Source of the DNA: Betaproteobacteria bacterium
GTDB lineage: Bacteria > Pseudomonadota > Gammaproteobacteria > Burkholderiales > Burkholderiaceae_A
Reading direction: 5' to 3'
Length of the DNA: 26,464 nt
Assembly: GCA_028139685.1 (NCBI GenBank)
Contig: JAOINQ010000011.1
Coordinates: 1 to 26,464 of the forward strand
Numbering within the stretch: the first letter of the stretch is position 1; each line of letters opens with the position of its first letter. Position numbers and translations under genes: made by a program. Shown piece after piece: positions 15,125 through 23,899 of this stretch. The notes under the pieces are model-generated. The model was given only the letters and a program-made list of their open reading frames with translations, searched no databases and was not told the DNA's origin.

Positions 15125-16219
15125 GTGGTCACTAAAAGATCGATATTAAAAGAATTAAGGTTTCAGGGAGGGGTAATTTTCTGCTCCCTTTTTACCGTTG
15201 TTCTGACAATGGCTCTTGTGAGAACATTGGGTAATGCCGCTAGCGGAGAGACGACCCCGGACATCGTACTGCCATTAATTCTCTTCTCAACTTTTAGCTC
15301 TATCGGAACAATTATTGCTCTAACAGCTTTCTTGGCGGTTTTTATTACGTTTACTAGACTTCAGAATGATAATGAACTTATCATTCTCAGAACGTCTGGC
15401 ATGCGCCTGTTTGATTTTACGCCCACGATAATCAAATTTGTCTTGCCTTTGGTTTTGTTTACGGCGGTTACGACGCTTTTCGCGACCCCTTGGGCTCGGT
15501 ACCAAGCTGACAAACTGCGTTTACAAGCAGAAAATGATAGTAGCCTAAAGCAATATTCTGCGGGAAGATTTTCAGAATTTTCCAAAGGTAATCGAATTAT
15601 TTTTTTTGAGAGAACCGAAAAAGAATCAATGAAACTCGGTTTGGTATTTGTAAAAATACAAACGGGTACAAATAGGGAAACTGTCATTTTGGGAGGAAAA
15701 GGAGAAATTTCCTTTATAAACGAGACTCCGTGGATAATCTTGAGGAACGGTTCTCGTTTTGATATCAAACAGGCCAATCAAACTAAAGATTATCAATTTA
15801 CGGTATTTGATACATATCGAATGTCTCTAGAAAATCCTCCAAAAAACTACACGCTGCAAAAACGAATAAAAAGTACAGATTCAGCGACATTATTTAATCG
15901 TTCGACAGATCCAGACCTTGCAGAGCTCTTCATGCGAACGGGAACAATTTTTCTCTGTGCATTCCTGCCATTTCTGGCAGTCCCTTTATCATTAGGAGGG
16001 GGCAAACAGTTAAAAATTTTGCATATTTTTACCGCTATATTAATCTTTCTGAGTGCAAATCATTTGCTGGGTATTTTTCAGGCTCTGATCATCAAAGGTT
16101 CAATTAATTGGTTAATAAGTCAAATGGTTCTTCCTGTAATAATCATGTTTCTTGCCCGTATTTTTTCCCGGTACAGAGAAGGAGAAATCAATACAAGGAT
16201 ATTACAAATTATAAAATGA
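15125..16219 (+). CDS. lptF: LPS export permease subunit LptF
   Basis: LptF and LptG form the membrane part of the LptB2FG ABC transporter, which pulls lipopolysaccharide from the inner membrane into the Lpt bridge. The 364-residue protein has the family layout: three hydrophobic segments at the N-terminus (about 14-35, 46-78, 98-120), a periplasmic beta-rich region of about 140 residues, and three C-terminal segments. KELRFQGGVIFCSLFTVVL and LVRTLGNAASGE match betaproteobacterial LptF. The start is GTG at 15125 with no visible ribosome binding site and a possible -10 box immediately before it. Its stop overlaps lptG as ATGA. Divergence from pepA is as in E. coli. A permease of the same fold is the only alternative, and the pairing argues against it. 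Confidence 0.93.
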   Translation: MVTKRSILKELRFQGGVIFCSLFTVVLTMALVRTLGNAASGETTPDIVLPLILFSTFSSIGTIIALTAFLAVFITFTRLQNDNELIILRTSGMRLFDFTPTIIKFVLPLVLFTAVTTLFATPWARYQADKLRLQAENDSSLKQYSAGRFSEFSKGNRIIFFERTEKESMKLGLVFVKIQTGTNRETVILGGKGEISFINETPWIILRNGSRFDIKQANQTKDYQFTVFDTYRMSLENPPKNYTLQKRIKSTDSATLFNRSTDPDLAELFMRTGTIFLCAFLPFLAVPLSLGGGKQLKILHIFTAILIFLSANHLLGIFQALIIKGSINWLISQMVLPVIIMFLARIFSRYREGEINTRILQIIK

Positions 16220-17361
16220 CATTAATAACTAAATACCTTGTGTCCGATTTGTTACGAAAAGTTTTTGTCATTACATTCGGATTTACTGTTCTCTTTTCTT
16301 TTTTTTCTTTCATAGCTGAACTAGAAAATCTAAATAGCTATGAAATAAAATTGGAAAATATCTTTTATTCGCAAATTCTAAATGCTCCGAGTATCATTTA
16401 TGATGTTATTCCAATTGCCACACTTATAGGTAGTTTGTGGTGCTTTGCCTCTTTAGCCGCTAATTCTGAGTTTGTGGTCTTTTTCGGAAGTGGCTTTTCT
16501 ACTCGCCATTTTATAAAAGTAATCATCACAGGAGGAATCCCCCTTGTTATACTCACCATTTTTTTATCTGAATTTGTTATGCCTTACTCCGTTAGTAAAC
16601 TTAGTCAAGTTAAGTCCGGTGGCGGTCTGCACCAAACAATAGAACTTCAAACTGGCTATTGGATTAGAGATGTTTTAAATTATAAGAAAATAGAAAACGA
16701 TGCTAATGAACGGATCATAAATATAGGCCAGATTGGTTTTGATAGAAAACTTTCTTCTGTTTTAGTTTATGAATTTGACAAGCAAAACAAACTAATAAGA
16801 AAAATCACGTCTAAAAGTGGGTTTTTTCAAAAAAACAATGTTGCTGATGAAGGGGTTTTCTCTTACAGTTGGAATTTAACGGAGCCCACCATTCTTGACG
16901 TATCAGAGCCGATGTCTATAGCAGAAAAGCAAGTTGATAACGTCATACTTTCAACAAATATTACTGAGAGTACCTTTTATGCTTTAACAATAAATCCCGA
17001 AAAGATGTCAGCAAGAGAGTTAAGTAGTTACGCAACATATTTAGAGGATAGTAATCAAGATGCAAACTCATACAAAATTCTTTTTTGGAAAAGGATAGTA
17101 TATCCACTACTTATCTGGATTATGTTGTTGATAGCCACACCAGCTGCCTTTATTCAAACAAGAGGAGGAAATATAGGAATTAAAATATTCGTGGGAGTGC
17201 TGTTCGGGATATTCTTCCATCTATTGAATGGTCTCGTTTCACATTTGGGAGTGCTAAATACCTGGGCTCCCTCGGTGATAGCATTTTTCCCGCCAATTTC
17301 CGCCCTTATAATAGGGTTGTTATTATTAGTTCAATCACAACGATTTGCTTTGTTAAAATAA
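16216..17361 (+). CDS. lptG: LPS export permease subunit LptG
   Basis: Second permease half of LptB2FG, 381 residues. It starts MTLITKYLVSDLLRKVF, followed by one long hydrophobic segment, then two more (DVIPIATLIGSLWCFASLA and GGIPLVILTIFLSEFVMPY). A hydrophilic periplasmic stretch from about residue 120 to 295 follows, then three C-terminal segments beginning ILFWKRIVYPLLIWIMLLIATPAAF, quoted here only in part as FWKRIVYPLLIW. The motif FW+R+.YPL is typical of LptG. ATG 16216 was chosen because it overlaps the lptF stop (ATGA) and gives the family N-terminus; the frame is open further upstream inside lptF. Four bases separate it from the reductase gene. Confidence 0.94.
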   Translation: MTLITKYLVSDLLRKVFVITFGFTVLFSFFSFIAELENLNSYEIKLENIFYSQILNAPSIIYDVIPIATLIGSLWCFASLAANSEFVVFFGSGFSTRHFIKVIITGGIPLVILTIFLSEFVMPYSVSKLSQVKSGGGLHQTIELQTGYWIRDVLNYKKIENDANERIINIGQIGFDRKLSSVLVYEFDKQNKLIRKITSKSGFFQKNNVADEGVFSYSWNLTEPTILDVSEPMSIAEKQVDNVILSTNITESTFYALTINPEKMSARELSSYATYLEDSNQDANSYKILFWKRIVYPLLIWIMLLIATPAAFIQTRGGNIGIKIFVGVLFGIFFHLLNGLVSHLGVLNTWAPSVIAFFPPISALIIGLLLLVQSQRFALLK

Positions 17362-17365
17362 CTCC

Positions 17366-18409
17366 ATGAAAACAGTAACTATAAACCCCGGCAACGTTAG
17401 CTTTCAAGTCAATGACGAGGAAACGATTCTATCGGCTGCCCTAAAAAATGGTTTAGTTGTACCTTATGGATGTAAAGATGGTGCATGTGGCTCCTGCAAA
17501 GCAAAAATCACTTCAGGAGAAGTTGATTATGGAACGTACCAGAAAAGGGCGCTATCTGAATTTGAAAAAAAATCACGGTCAATACTCTTATGTACAGCAA
17601 AACCAACCACTGATGTGGCGATAACTGCTAATTTGTTATCCGTTGCAAAGGAATACCAGCCGAAAAAGCTTCCATGTAGAGTTGAGAATGTCAAAAAGGT
17701 GACCGACGATATTGCGATAATTTATTTAAGACTTCCTGCAAACCAAAAATTTTCTTTTTTACCCGGACAGTATATCGACATTCTTTTGGAAGGGGATAAG
17801 CGAAGAAGTTACTCTATGGCAAATGCACCGCAAGAGGATAACCTAATTGAACTTCACGTAAAACATAACCCTGGAGGACTTTTTACAGACTCTATTTTTG
17901 GATTTCAGAATGAAAGTAAAGTCGAGATTAAAGAAAAAAAAATATTGAGGCTTGAAGGACCTCTAGGAACTTTCTATTTTAGAAAAAATAGCAATGAAAA
18001 TATAATATTCCTAGCCAGCGGGACAGGAATCGGACCGATCAAGGCGATAATTGAAAATCTTACTCAAGAGAATTTACAGTACAACATTTCTCTTTATTGG
18101 GGCGTCAGGAAACCCAAAGATTTGTACCTATCAGAAAATATCGAGAATTGGTCTAAAAAAATTACTAAGTTCACATACATTCCCGTGGTAAGTGAAGCTG
18201 CTGTCGAGGATAACTGGAAAGGAAGGACCGGGTTTGTCCATCATGCCCTTATGGAGGACCACAACTCTTTAGTAGATTATAATGTATACGCCTGCGGCTC
18301 TCCCTTGATGGTTAATGCAGCGTTTGACGATTTGACGAAAAAACTGAATTTAGGAGAAAAAAACTTTTTTTCAGATGCCTTCACTGTTGCGGCAGATGTA
18401 AAAAAGTGA
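17366..18409 (+). CDS. 2Fe-2S/FAD/NAD(P)H reductase, CDP-6-deoxy-delta-3,4-glucoseen reductase-like
   Basis: A 347-residue electron-transfer protein with three modules. First is a plant-type ferredoxin domain with cysteines C36, C41, C44 and C76 (YGCKDGACGSCK, then LLCTA). Second is a ferredoxin-reductase FAD domain with RSYSMANAP near residue 150. Third is an NAD(P)H domain with ASGTGIGPIKA near 217 and a C-terminal FSDAF. The ferredoxin-FAD-NAD order matches AscD/E3 and phenol or toluene oxygenase reductases. Homologues in Burkholderiales are usually labelled CDP-6-deoxy-delta-3,4-glucoseen reductase, but no dideoxysugar genes or oxygenase components lie nearby, so the partner and substrate are unknown. 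It follows lptG by 4 bp and is probably in the same transcript. It ends one base from the convergent tusA-like gene. Confidence 0.85.
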   Translation: MKTVTINPGNVSFQVNDEETILSAALKNGLVVPYGCKDGACGSCKAKITSGEVDYGTYQKRALSEFEKKSRSILLCTAKPTTDVAITANLLSVAKEYQPKKLPCRVENVKKVTDDIAIIYLRLPANQKFSFLPGQYIDILLEGDKRRSYSMANAPQEDNLIELHVKHNPGGLFTDSIFGFQNESKVEIKEKKILRLEGPLGTFYFRKNSNENIIFLASGTGIGPIKAIIENLTQENLQYNISLYWGVRKPKDLYLSENIENWSKKITKFTYIPVVSEAAVEDNWKGRTGFVHHALMEDHNSLVDYNVYACGSPLMVNAAFDDLTKKLNLGEKNFFSDAFTVAADVKK

Positions 18410-18410
18410 A

Positions 18411-18647
18411 TTATTTCCGTTCAATAAGAAAAACAATTTTATCTTCAGTCCTTTCTCTTGACACTAACCTATGGCCTGAATGATCACAGAAATATTTAAA
18501 GTCATCGAATGAGCCCTGATCGGTACAAACTACCAATAGTTTTTCACCCGTATTCATCGAAGATAACTTTTTTTTTGTTTTTAACACAGGTAGTGGGCAG
18601 TTCAATCCACTCAAATCTAACTCCTGAGTTCCCTCCTCATTTGTCAT
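18411..18647 (-). CDS. TusA/SirA-family sulfur carrier protein
   Basis: A 78-residue protein of the TusA fold. LDLSGLNCPLPVLKTKKKL holds the CPxP motif with the presumed sulfur-carrying Cys17. TusA proteins pass persulfide sulfur from cysteine desulfurase to partners, for example in tRNA thiolation. The family also includes YedF-like proteins of unclear role, and I cannot tell these apart here. Two further cysteines (C41, C54) are not family hallmarks. It starts with ATG 18647 inside the alaS end (11-bp overlap) with AGGGAAAG just upstream, so it is co-expressed with alaS. Confidence 0.88.
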   Translation of the reverse strand: MTNEEGTQELDLSGLNCPLPVLKTKKKLSSMNTGEKLLVVCTDQGSFDDFKYFCDHSGHRLVSRERTEDKIVFLIERK

Positions 18648-21276
18648 GATCTTTCCCTAGTCTTTGAGAAAAATATTGTTCTGCTTCCTTAAAGGCTAGG
18701 TCAATATTCTCAATTATACTTCCGCCAGCCTGAGCAAAATCTGCTCTACCTCCGCCTTTACCGCCAATGATTCTAGCTGACAAATCCAAAGCTTCTTTTG
18801 CTGATACAGTATCAACTAACGTTTTCGACACCCTCGAAACCAACAATACTTTTCCGGGACTAACAGTGCCTAAAACAATGGCAAACTTTTTAAATCTTGT
18901 GTTTATCTCATCTGTTATTTCTCTTAAATCAGAAACGTCGGCTGAGTGGACGACCAGTGACAAAATTTTTGGATCTTCCATCTTTTCGAGAGCTTCGATT
19001 ATCGATAATTTCTGTGTTTTGACTTGCTCAGATTTGAGCAACCTTATTTCTTTTGCTATCTGCGTTAAGTCATCATTTAACTGCTTAACTTTATCGAGAA
19101 TTTTATGATGCGGTACTTTCAGTACTAGAGAGGTCTCACGGAGAGTCCTCTCTAATGCCATGACATATTCCTCTGCAGCTTTTCCGGAAACAGCCTCTAT
19201 TCTTCTAACGCCACTTGAAACACTTCCTTCTGAGATAATTTTAAAAAATCCAATATCACCTGTTCGAGATACATGGGTACCCCCGCATAACTCAATAGAC
19301 GGTCCGATTTTCAAAACCCTCACACGGTCCTCATATTTTTCTCCAAAAAGAGCTAAGGCACCATAATCAACGGCCTCAGAATACTCCATATTTTTAATCT
19401 CGGTCATGGTGTTATTTTTAACTATCTCATTTACGATATTCTCTACGGAAGCAATAGTTGCCGCATCAATTTTGGAGTCGTGTGAAAAATCGAACCTTGT
19501 TCTCTCCTCGGTAACAAGAGATCCTTTCTGTACCACGTGATCACCTAGAACCTGTCTCAAAGCAAAGTGAAGAAGGTGAGTTGCCGAGTGATTTCGCATC
19601 ACCATCTCCCTTTTAAGCTTATCTATATGGACTGAAACATTTTGCGTTGCCTTTAGGGTGCCTTTCTCAACAATACAATCGTGCAGAAACATTCTATTAA
19701 ATTTTTTTGTATCAAGGACTGATACCTGTGCTGAGGGTGAGGTGATTATTCCAGTATCACCAATTTGTCCTCCAGATTCTGCATAGAAACAAGATTTTTC
19801 TAAAACCAAATATGCTCTTTCCCCTTCTTTGAGCTCTGCTATTTTTTCATGATCTTTAAATATGCCTAATACTTCGGAATCAACAGAAGAACAATCATAA
19901 CCGACAAATTCAGTCTGTAAATTTGGCTCATTCACCTGAATTGCCTGTTGAAATTGATTTTTATCTTTGGACCGTTCTTTCTGCTCTTTCATTAACACAT
20001 TAAATTCTTCGATATTAATTTCTATCTTTTTCTCTTTACAAATATCAACCGTAAGATCAATTGGAAAACCATATGTATCGTATAGCAGAAAGGCAGTCGA
20101 CCCGCTCAAAACTTTATCGTGAGTTAATTTAATTTGATGGTAGAGAATCTCCATACCACGGAAAAAAGTTGTGCTAAATTTTTCCTCCTCGGTAGTTATT
20201 TGTGATTTGATGAGTTTTATTTCTTTCGCGCTAATTTCCTCAGAGAAATCTATAAGAAATATGTCGACCATATCTGCCAAAAATGTATCTCTAACCTCGC
20301 ACTTATATGCATATCTGACCGCCCTCCGAATGATTCTCCTAAGCACATAACCCCGGCCCTCGTTACCTGGGCTGACTCCTTCACGTAACAAGTGAAATAT
20401 TGATCTTATGTGATCTGATATTACTTTTAATGAGATGGTATCTAGCTCCTCAACTTTCAATAATTTTGCCGCGCCGGACATCAAATGGTAAAAGGTATCG
20501 GTTTGATAGTTATCCGTAACTCCTTGAAGAACTGAAGAAATTCTCTCCAACCCCATCCCCGTGTCCACACACTGGTTAGGTAGTTTCGAAATTCTTCCTT
20601 TCTTATCCTTATAAAATTGCATAAATACCAGGTTCCAAATTTCTACAAATCTATCTCCCTCATTTGAAGTTCCCGGTAGGTCGCCTTTAACGGTCGGACC
20701 GTAATCAAAAAAAATCTCTGTGCAAGGACCGCAAGGTCCCGTATCCGCCATTTGCCAGAAATTATCGCTTGAGTAACGACCGCCCTTATTATCCCCAATT
20801 TTCAAAATTCTCGAATCCGATATGCCTATCTTGCTCCTCCAAATTCTGTAAGTTTCCTCATCATCATCATAGACAGTCACAATTAACCTTTTTGGATCTA
20901 ATTTATAAATATCTGTAAGAAGCTCCCATGCAAGGGTAATTGCTGTATCTTTAAAGTAATCACCAAAGGAGAAATTTCCTAACATTTGAAAAAAAGTGTG
21001 ATGTCGTGCGGTATACCCAACATTCTCCAGATCGTTATGCTTGCCTCCCGCCCTTAAGCAATTCTGACAAGTTACAACCTTGGTATTGGGGGGTGATCTA
21101 ACCCCTAGAAACTCCTCCTTGAACTGAACCATTCCGCTATTCGTGAAAAGTAAGCTCTTATCATTTTCCGGAACTAAAGTAGAGCTCGGAACATGGAGGT
21201 GACCTTTTTCAACGAAAAACTTTAAAAACAAGTTTTTTATCTGGTGAGATGTCAATTTTTCCACACTTTTTTCCAT
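18637..21276 (-). CDS. alaS: Alanyl-tRNA synthetase
   Basis: Class II synthetase that charges and proofreads tRNA-Ala; 879 residues (E. coli 876). The catalytic core opens with FFVEKGHLHVPSSTLVP and LLFTNSGMVQFKEEFLG. The editing domain carries the zinc-binding HSATHLLH (near 562-569) and CGGTHVSRTGDIGFF (near 663). The C-terminal domain ends with GGKGGGRADFAQAGG, as in the family. The ATG at 21276 is 50 bp from the divergent thrB start. GGGA lies 6-7 bases upstream of the start. It is followed by the overlapping tusA-like gene. Very secure. Confidence 0.97.
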   Translation of the reverse strand: MEKSVEKLTSHQIKNLFLKFFVEKGHLHVPSSTLVPENDKSLLFTNSGMVQFKEEFLGVRSPPNTKVVTCQNCLRAGGKHNDLENVGYTARHHTFFQMLGNFSFGDYFKDTAITLAWELLTDIYKLDPKRLIVTVYDDDEETYRIWRSKIGISDSRILKIGDNKGGRYSSDNFWQMADTGPCGPCTEIFFDYGPTVKGDLPGTSNEGDRFVEIWNLVFMQFYKDKKGRISKLPNQCVDTGMGLERISSVLQGVTDNYQTDTFYHLMSGAAKLLKVEELDTISLKVISDHIRSIFHLLREGVSPGNEGRGYVLRRIIRRAVRYAYKCEVRDTFLADMVDIFLIDFSEEISAKEIKLIKSQITTEEEKFSTTFFRGMEILYHQIKLTHDKVLSGSTAFLLYDTYGFPIDLTVDICKEKKIEINIEEFNVLMKEQKERSKDKNQFQQAIQVNEPNLQTEFVGYDCSSVDSEVLGIFKDHEKIAELKEGERAYLVLEKSCFYAESGGQIGDTGIITSPSAQVSVLDTKKFNRMFLHDCIVEKGTLKATQNVSVHIDKLKREMVMRNHSATHLLHFALRQVLGDHVVQKGSLVTEERTRFDFSHDSKIDAATIASVENIVNEIVKNNTMTEIKNMEYSEAVDYGALALFGEKYEDRVRVLKIGPSIELCGGTHVSRTGDIGFFKIISEGSVSSGVRRIEAVSGKAAEEYVMALERTLRETSLVLKVPHHKILDKVKQLNDDLTQIAKEIRLLKSEQVKTQKLSIIEALEKMEDPKILSLVVHSADVSDLREITDEINTRFKKFAIVLGTVSPGKVLLVSRVSKTLVDTVSAKEALDLSARIIGGKGGGRADFAQAGGSIIENIDLAFKEAEQYFSQRLGKDHDK

Positions 21277-21289
21277 TAGTTTCCCGATT

Positions 21290-21295
21290 TACAAT
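21290..21295 (+). promoter_or_regulatory. Candidate -10 element for thrB
   Basis: TACAAT (one mismatch to TATAAT) in the 50-bp gap between divergent alaS and thrB; transcription would start near 21302, leaving a leader of about 25 nt before ATG 21327. No convincing -35 hexamer is present at 16-18 bp, where the sequence is only a T-run. Weak evidence. Confidence 0.3.
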
Positions 21296-21326
21296 AAACT
21301 CAAAGCAAACAAGACAATACTTTATT

Positions 21327-22340
21327 ATGGCCGTATTTTCAAAAATTTCGCACTCTGAACTCGAAGATTTTCTAAAAAACTACAAATTAGGTAATTTGCT
21401 GGGGTTTGAGGGCATCCAGGCGGGTATAGAAAATACAAACTATTTTATTTTTATGTCTAGTGGAAAATATGTTTTAACGATTTTTGAAAAGCTATCCTTA
21501 AACGAAGCGCAATTTTATCTCGAATTTATGCTTTTTTTATCAAGCAGAAAAACACTCTGTCCTATGCCAATCATTAGCAGTTCTAATCAAGTGATTAGAA
21601 TATTTAAGGGGAAGCCAGCAACACTAGTAACTGCTCTAGAGGGAATCACTATTGAAAAACCTACACCTGAAAACTGTTACCAGGTAGGCCAGGCTTTAGC
21701 TCAGACACATTTAGATGCAACCGAGTTTCAGAATGTAAAACCTAATTGTCGAGGTTTTGAATGGTGTAAAACCACATCGTCGCAAATTCTGCAGTTTATG
21801 TCTGAGGATCAAAAAAAATTACTATCCTCTGAGATTGCAAAGCAAACCGTTTTTAGAGAATCAAGCATATTTAAAATATTACCTACGGCAATGGTTCACG
21901 GGGATCTTTTTAAAGATAACGTCCTTTTCGCCAAAGATTTTAGGCAAGAAGATACAACAGACCAACAACACTCAACAGAAAAGTATCAGCTAAGTGGGTT
22001 AATAGATTTTTATTTTGCTGGAATTGATGTACTTTGTTATGACCTAGCTGTAACTCTAAATGATTGGGCTATATCAACAGAAGACGTAGCTTTTGGAAGC
22101 TTCAAAAAAGATTACTTTGATAATATGATAAGTGGCTATGAAAGCATCAGACAACTCATTCCTGAGGAAAAGAATGCTCTACCGATGATGTTGAGAGGAG
22201 CAGCCTTACGATTTTGGATTTCTAGACTTTTCGACTGGCATCAACCGAGAGAGGCATCTTTACTAAGCCCAAAAAACCCAGAGCAATTCGAAATAATATT
22301 GAAAAAGAGAAGAGGCGAGACAAACTATGGAAATGAATAA
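21327..22340 (+). CDS. thrB: Homoserine kinase, APH-fold type
   Basis: Phosphorylates homoserine in threonine biosynthesis. This is the aminoglycoside-phosphotransferase-fold ThrB found in many Betaproteobacteria, not the GHMP type of E. coli. From ATG 21327 it has 337 residues and begins MAVFSKIS, then GIQAGIENTNYF and YVLTIFEKLS, all typical. The catalytic loop is VHGDLFKDNVLF (H191, D193) and the metal-binding Asp is D227 in LIDFYFAG. Between these lies a polar stretch of about 17 extra residues (including RQEDTTDQQHSTEK) not present in the homologues I remember. The frame is open 26 codons upstream to 21249 but that part overlaps alaS and has no family match. The stop overlaps the next gene by 14 bp. 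Confidence 0.94.
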   Translation: MAVFSKISHSELEDFLKNYKLGNLLGFEGIQAGIENTNYFIFMSSGKYVLTIFEKLSLNEAQFYLEFMLFLSSRKTLCPMPIISSSNQVIRIFKGKPATLVTALEGITIEKPTPENCYQVGQALAQTHLDATEFQNVKPNCRGFEWCKTTSSQILQFMSEDQKKLLSSEIAKQTVFRESSIFKILPTAMVHGDLFKDNVLFAKDFRQEDTTDQQHSTEKYQLSGLIDFYFAGIDVLCYDLAVTLNDWAISTEDVAFGSFKKDYFDNMISGYESIRQLIPEEKNALPMMLRGAALRFWISRLFDWHQPREASLLSPKNPEQFEIILKKRRGETNYGNE

Positions 22341-23136
22341 AATCCAGCCTAATGTTGTAGCTGTATTTGAAGGAAGAGATTGGTTATTACATGGTTATAA
22401 TATATTTAAGAAACAACCATTAGTCTGGATTCTAACTTTGCTAGCATACTGGACAGCCATGTTTTTATTTGGTCTCATTCCCATAGTCGGACTACTAGTT
22501 TCGTTAGTCATCTCTCCAGGAATAGCTTTCGGCTTTATTTGTTTAGCCAGAGCAGTAGATCAAAACCAGCCGGTGCCCCCGAGAATAATAATTTCCGGCT
22601 TTACCGGTTCAAAAAAATTTGATCTCATACTTTTGGGATTTTACTACTGTGGTTCTCTCTTTTTAATATTTATGTTAATTATGCTCTTGAACGATAAGTC
22701 ACTTATTAATCTAGTCAACAATCCAGACTTGCAGATAAAAAGTGAAACGCAAAGTGGAAGCTTTTTTAACATTAAAATTTTAACAGTATTAATACTTTAT
22801 ATTCCTATCCAAATGATCTTCTGGTTTGCCCCCCAACTTGTTGTGTGGGGTAACTTGAATTCACTTAAGGCCATGTTTTACTCATTTTTTGCAGTCCTCT
22901 TAAACTGGAAAAGTTTTATAACATACTTGCTCACATGGATAATGATCTTGGTTGGCATCTCTATTTTCATAGCATTGTTAATTAGTTTATTTAAAATTGA
23001 CCAAGGGTCCCTTTTCGTCCTATTTCTCCCGATCAGCTTATTAATAATGGGTATTGCACATTGCTCATATTATGCAAGCACCAAAACAATTTTTTCCGAT
23101 CTCGTAAAAAAACATAGTAGTACTAACCCAAATTAA
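22327..23136 (+). CDS. BPSS1780-like integral membrane protein, function unknown
   Basis: A 269-residue inner membrane protein with about six hydrophobic segments (about 32-48, 50-72, 96-120, 152-176, 196-222, 228-252). The N-terminus (FEGRDWLLHGYNIFKKQP) and ISPGIAFGFICLARAVDQNQ resemble the BPSS1780 family of betaproteobacterial membrane proteins, often found beside thrB. No catalytic motif is visible, so no function is proposed. It starts inside the thrB end (ATG 22327, with AGAGG about 10 bases upstream; ATG 22333 is also possible). The 3' end overlaps the convergent hydrolase gene by 14 bp. Confidence 0.8.
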   Translation: MEMNKIQPNVVAVFEGRDWLLHGYNIFKKQPLVWILTLLAYWTAMFLFGLIPIVGLLVSLVISPGIAFGFICLARAVDQNQPVPPRIIISGFTGSKKFDLILLGFYYCGSLFLIFMLIMLLNDKSLINLVNNPDLQIKSETQSGSFFNIKILTVLILYIPIQMIFWFAPQLVVWGNLNSLKAMFYSFFAVLLNWKSFITYLLTWIMILVGISIFIALLISLFKIDQGSLFVLFLPISLLIMGIAHCSYYASTKTIFSDLVKKHSSTNPN

Positions 23137-23899
23137 TCCAGGGTGTACCATTATCCTGATCTGCAATGAATGATTGAGTTTTCTTTTCGTGACATAGTTG
23201 GTCCAGTAACGTGGTAACGTAATTATGAGAATTATTGCTGCTACTCAGATGAGCAGCGACCAATACTTTCCTTTCTCTCTCTAAAAATTCTTTTGCAAAT
23301 CCCACAGCGGAGGAATTTGATAAGTGACCATATTTAGATGAAATTCTCTTTTTTAATCCCTCGGGATACTTTGATCTACTCAATAGGTCGGTATCATAGT
23401 TAAACTCTAAGATTAATGCATCAACATCTTCTAACTCATCCCTGATGGTTTTGGTTATTGTCCCTACATCTGTTAAGATGCCAATCTTAAAACAGTTATT
23501 TTCGACCGTTAAAGCGACAGACTCCCGTGAATCGTGTGGCACAGGAAAAGGGTTTATCTTTAGTCCTTTAAATAAAACTTTTTTATGAGGTGACAAAAAG
23601 ATAGGTTTCAAATTTTTCCGCATCTCTTTGTTTGCTAAATAGGTTCCATAAGTCATGAAAACTGGAACTTCCAAAAGCTTTACTATTGGGACAATTCCTT
23701 TGCAATGATCAGAATGCTCGTGCGTAACGAATACACCATGAATCTCTTCTGGCAGTATGCCACGATCTAAAAGTTTCCGTTTCAAAAGAGAAAAACTTAA
23801 ACCACAATCAACTAGGACACGCAAAGCTTCACCCTCTTCAGAGGACTCTACAAGGGTACAATTTCCCTCGCTACCACTTGCTAGGCAACAAAATCTCAC
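23123..23899 (-). CDS. MBL-fold metallo-hydrolase, YycJ/VicX-like
   Basis: A 258-residue metallo-beta-lactamase-fold protein. Metal ligands are seen at HEHSDH (60-65), H122 in PHDSRES, D144 in TDVGT, and H192/H217 in YGHLSNS and AAHLS. FCCLASGSEGNC at the N-terminus is typical of the YycJ-like group, which are predicted phosphodiesterases or nucleases; the substrate is unknown. The start is GTG at 23899, sharing one base with the bamC stop (TAGTG), with no separate ribosome binding site, so it is probably translated by coupling. It is the last gene of trpS-dapA-bamC-MBL. Confidence 0.88.
   Translation of the reverse strand: MRFCCLASGSEGNCTLVESSEEGEALRVLVDCGLSFSLLKRKLLDRGILPEEIHGVFVTHEHSDHCKGIVPIVKLLEVPVFMTYGTYLANKEMRKNLKPIFLSPHKKVLFKGLKINPFPVPHDSRESVALTVENNCFKIGILTDVGTITKTIRDELEDVDALILEFNYDTDLLSRSKYPEGLKKRISSKYGHLSNSSAVGFAKEFLERERKVLVAAHLSSSNNSHNYVTTLLDQLCHEKKTQSFIADQDNGTPWINLG

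Noticed and set aside
15361..15777. 138-residue minus-strand open frame within lptF
   Set aside because: It is antisense to a recognisable membrane protein gene and shows no domain or ribosome binding site.
16108..16215. Longer lptG start inside lptF
   Set aside because: The extra residues are the lptF sequence in another frame; ATG 16216 in the ATGA overlap gives the normal LptG N-terminus.
21249..21326. Longer thrB start overlapping alaS
   Set aside because: The added 26 residues have no family counterpart; MAVFSKIS at 21327 matches the conserved ThrB start.
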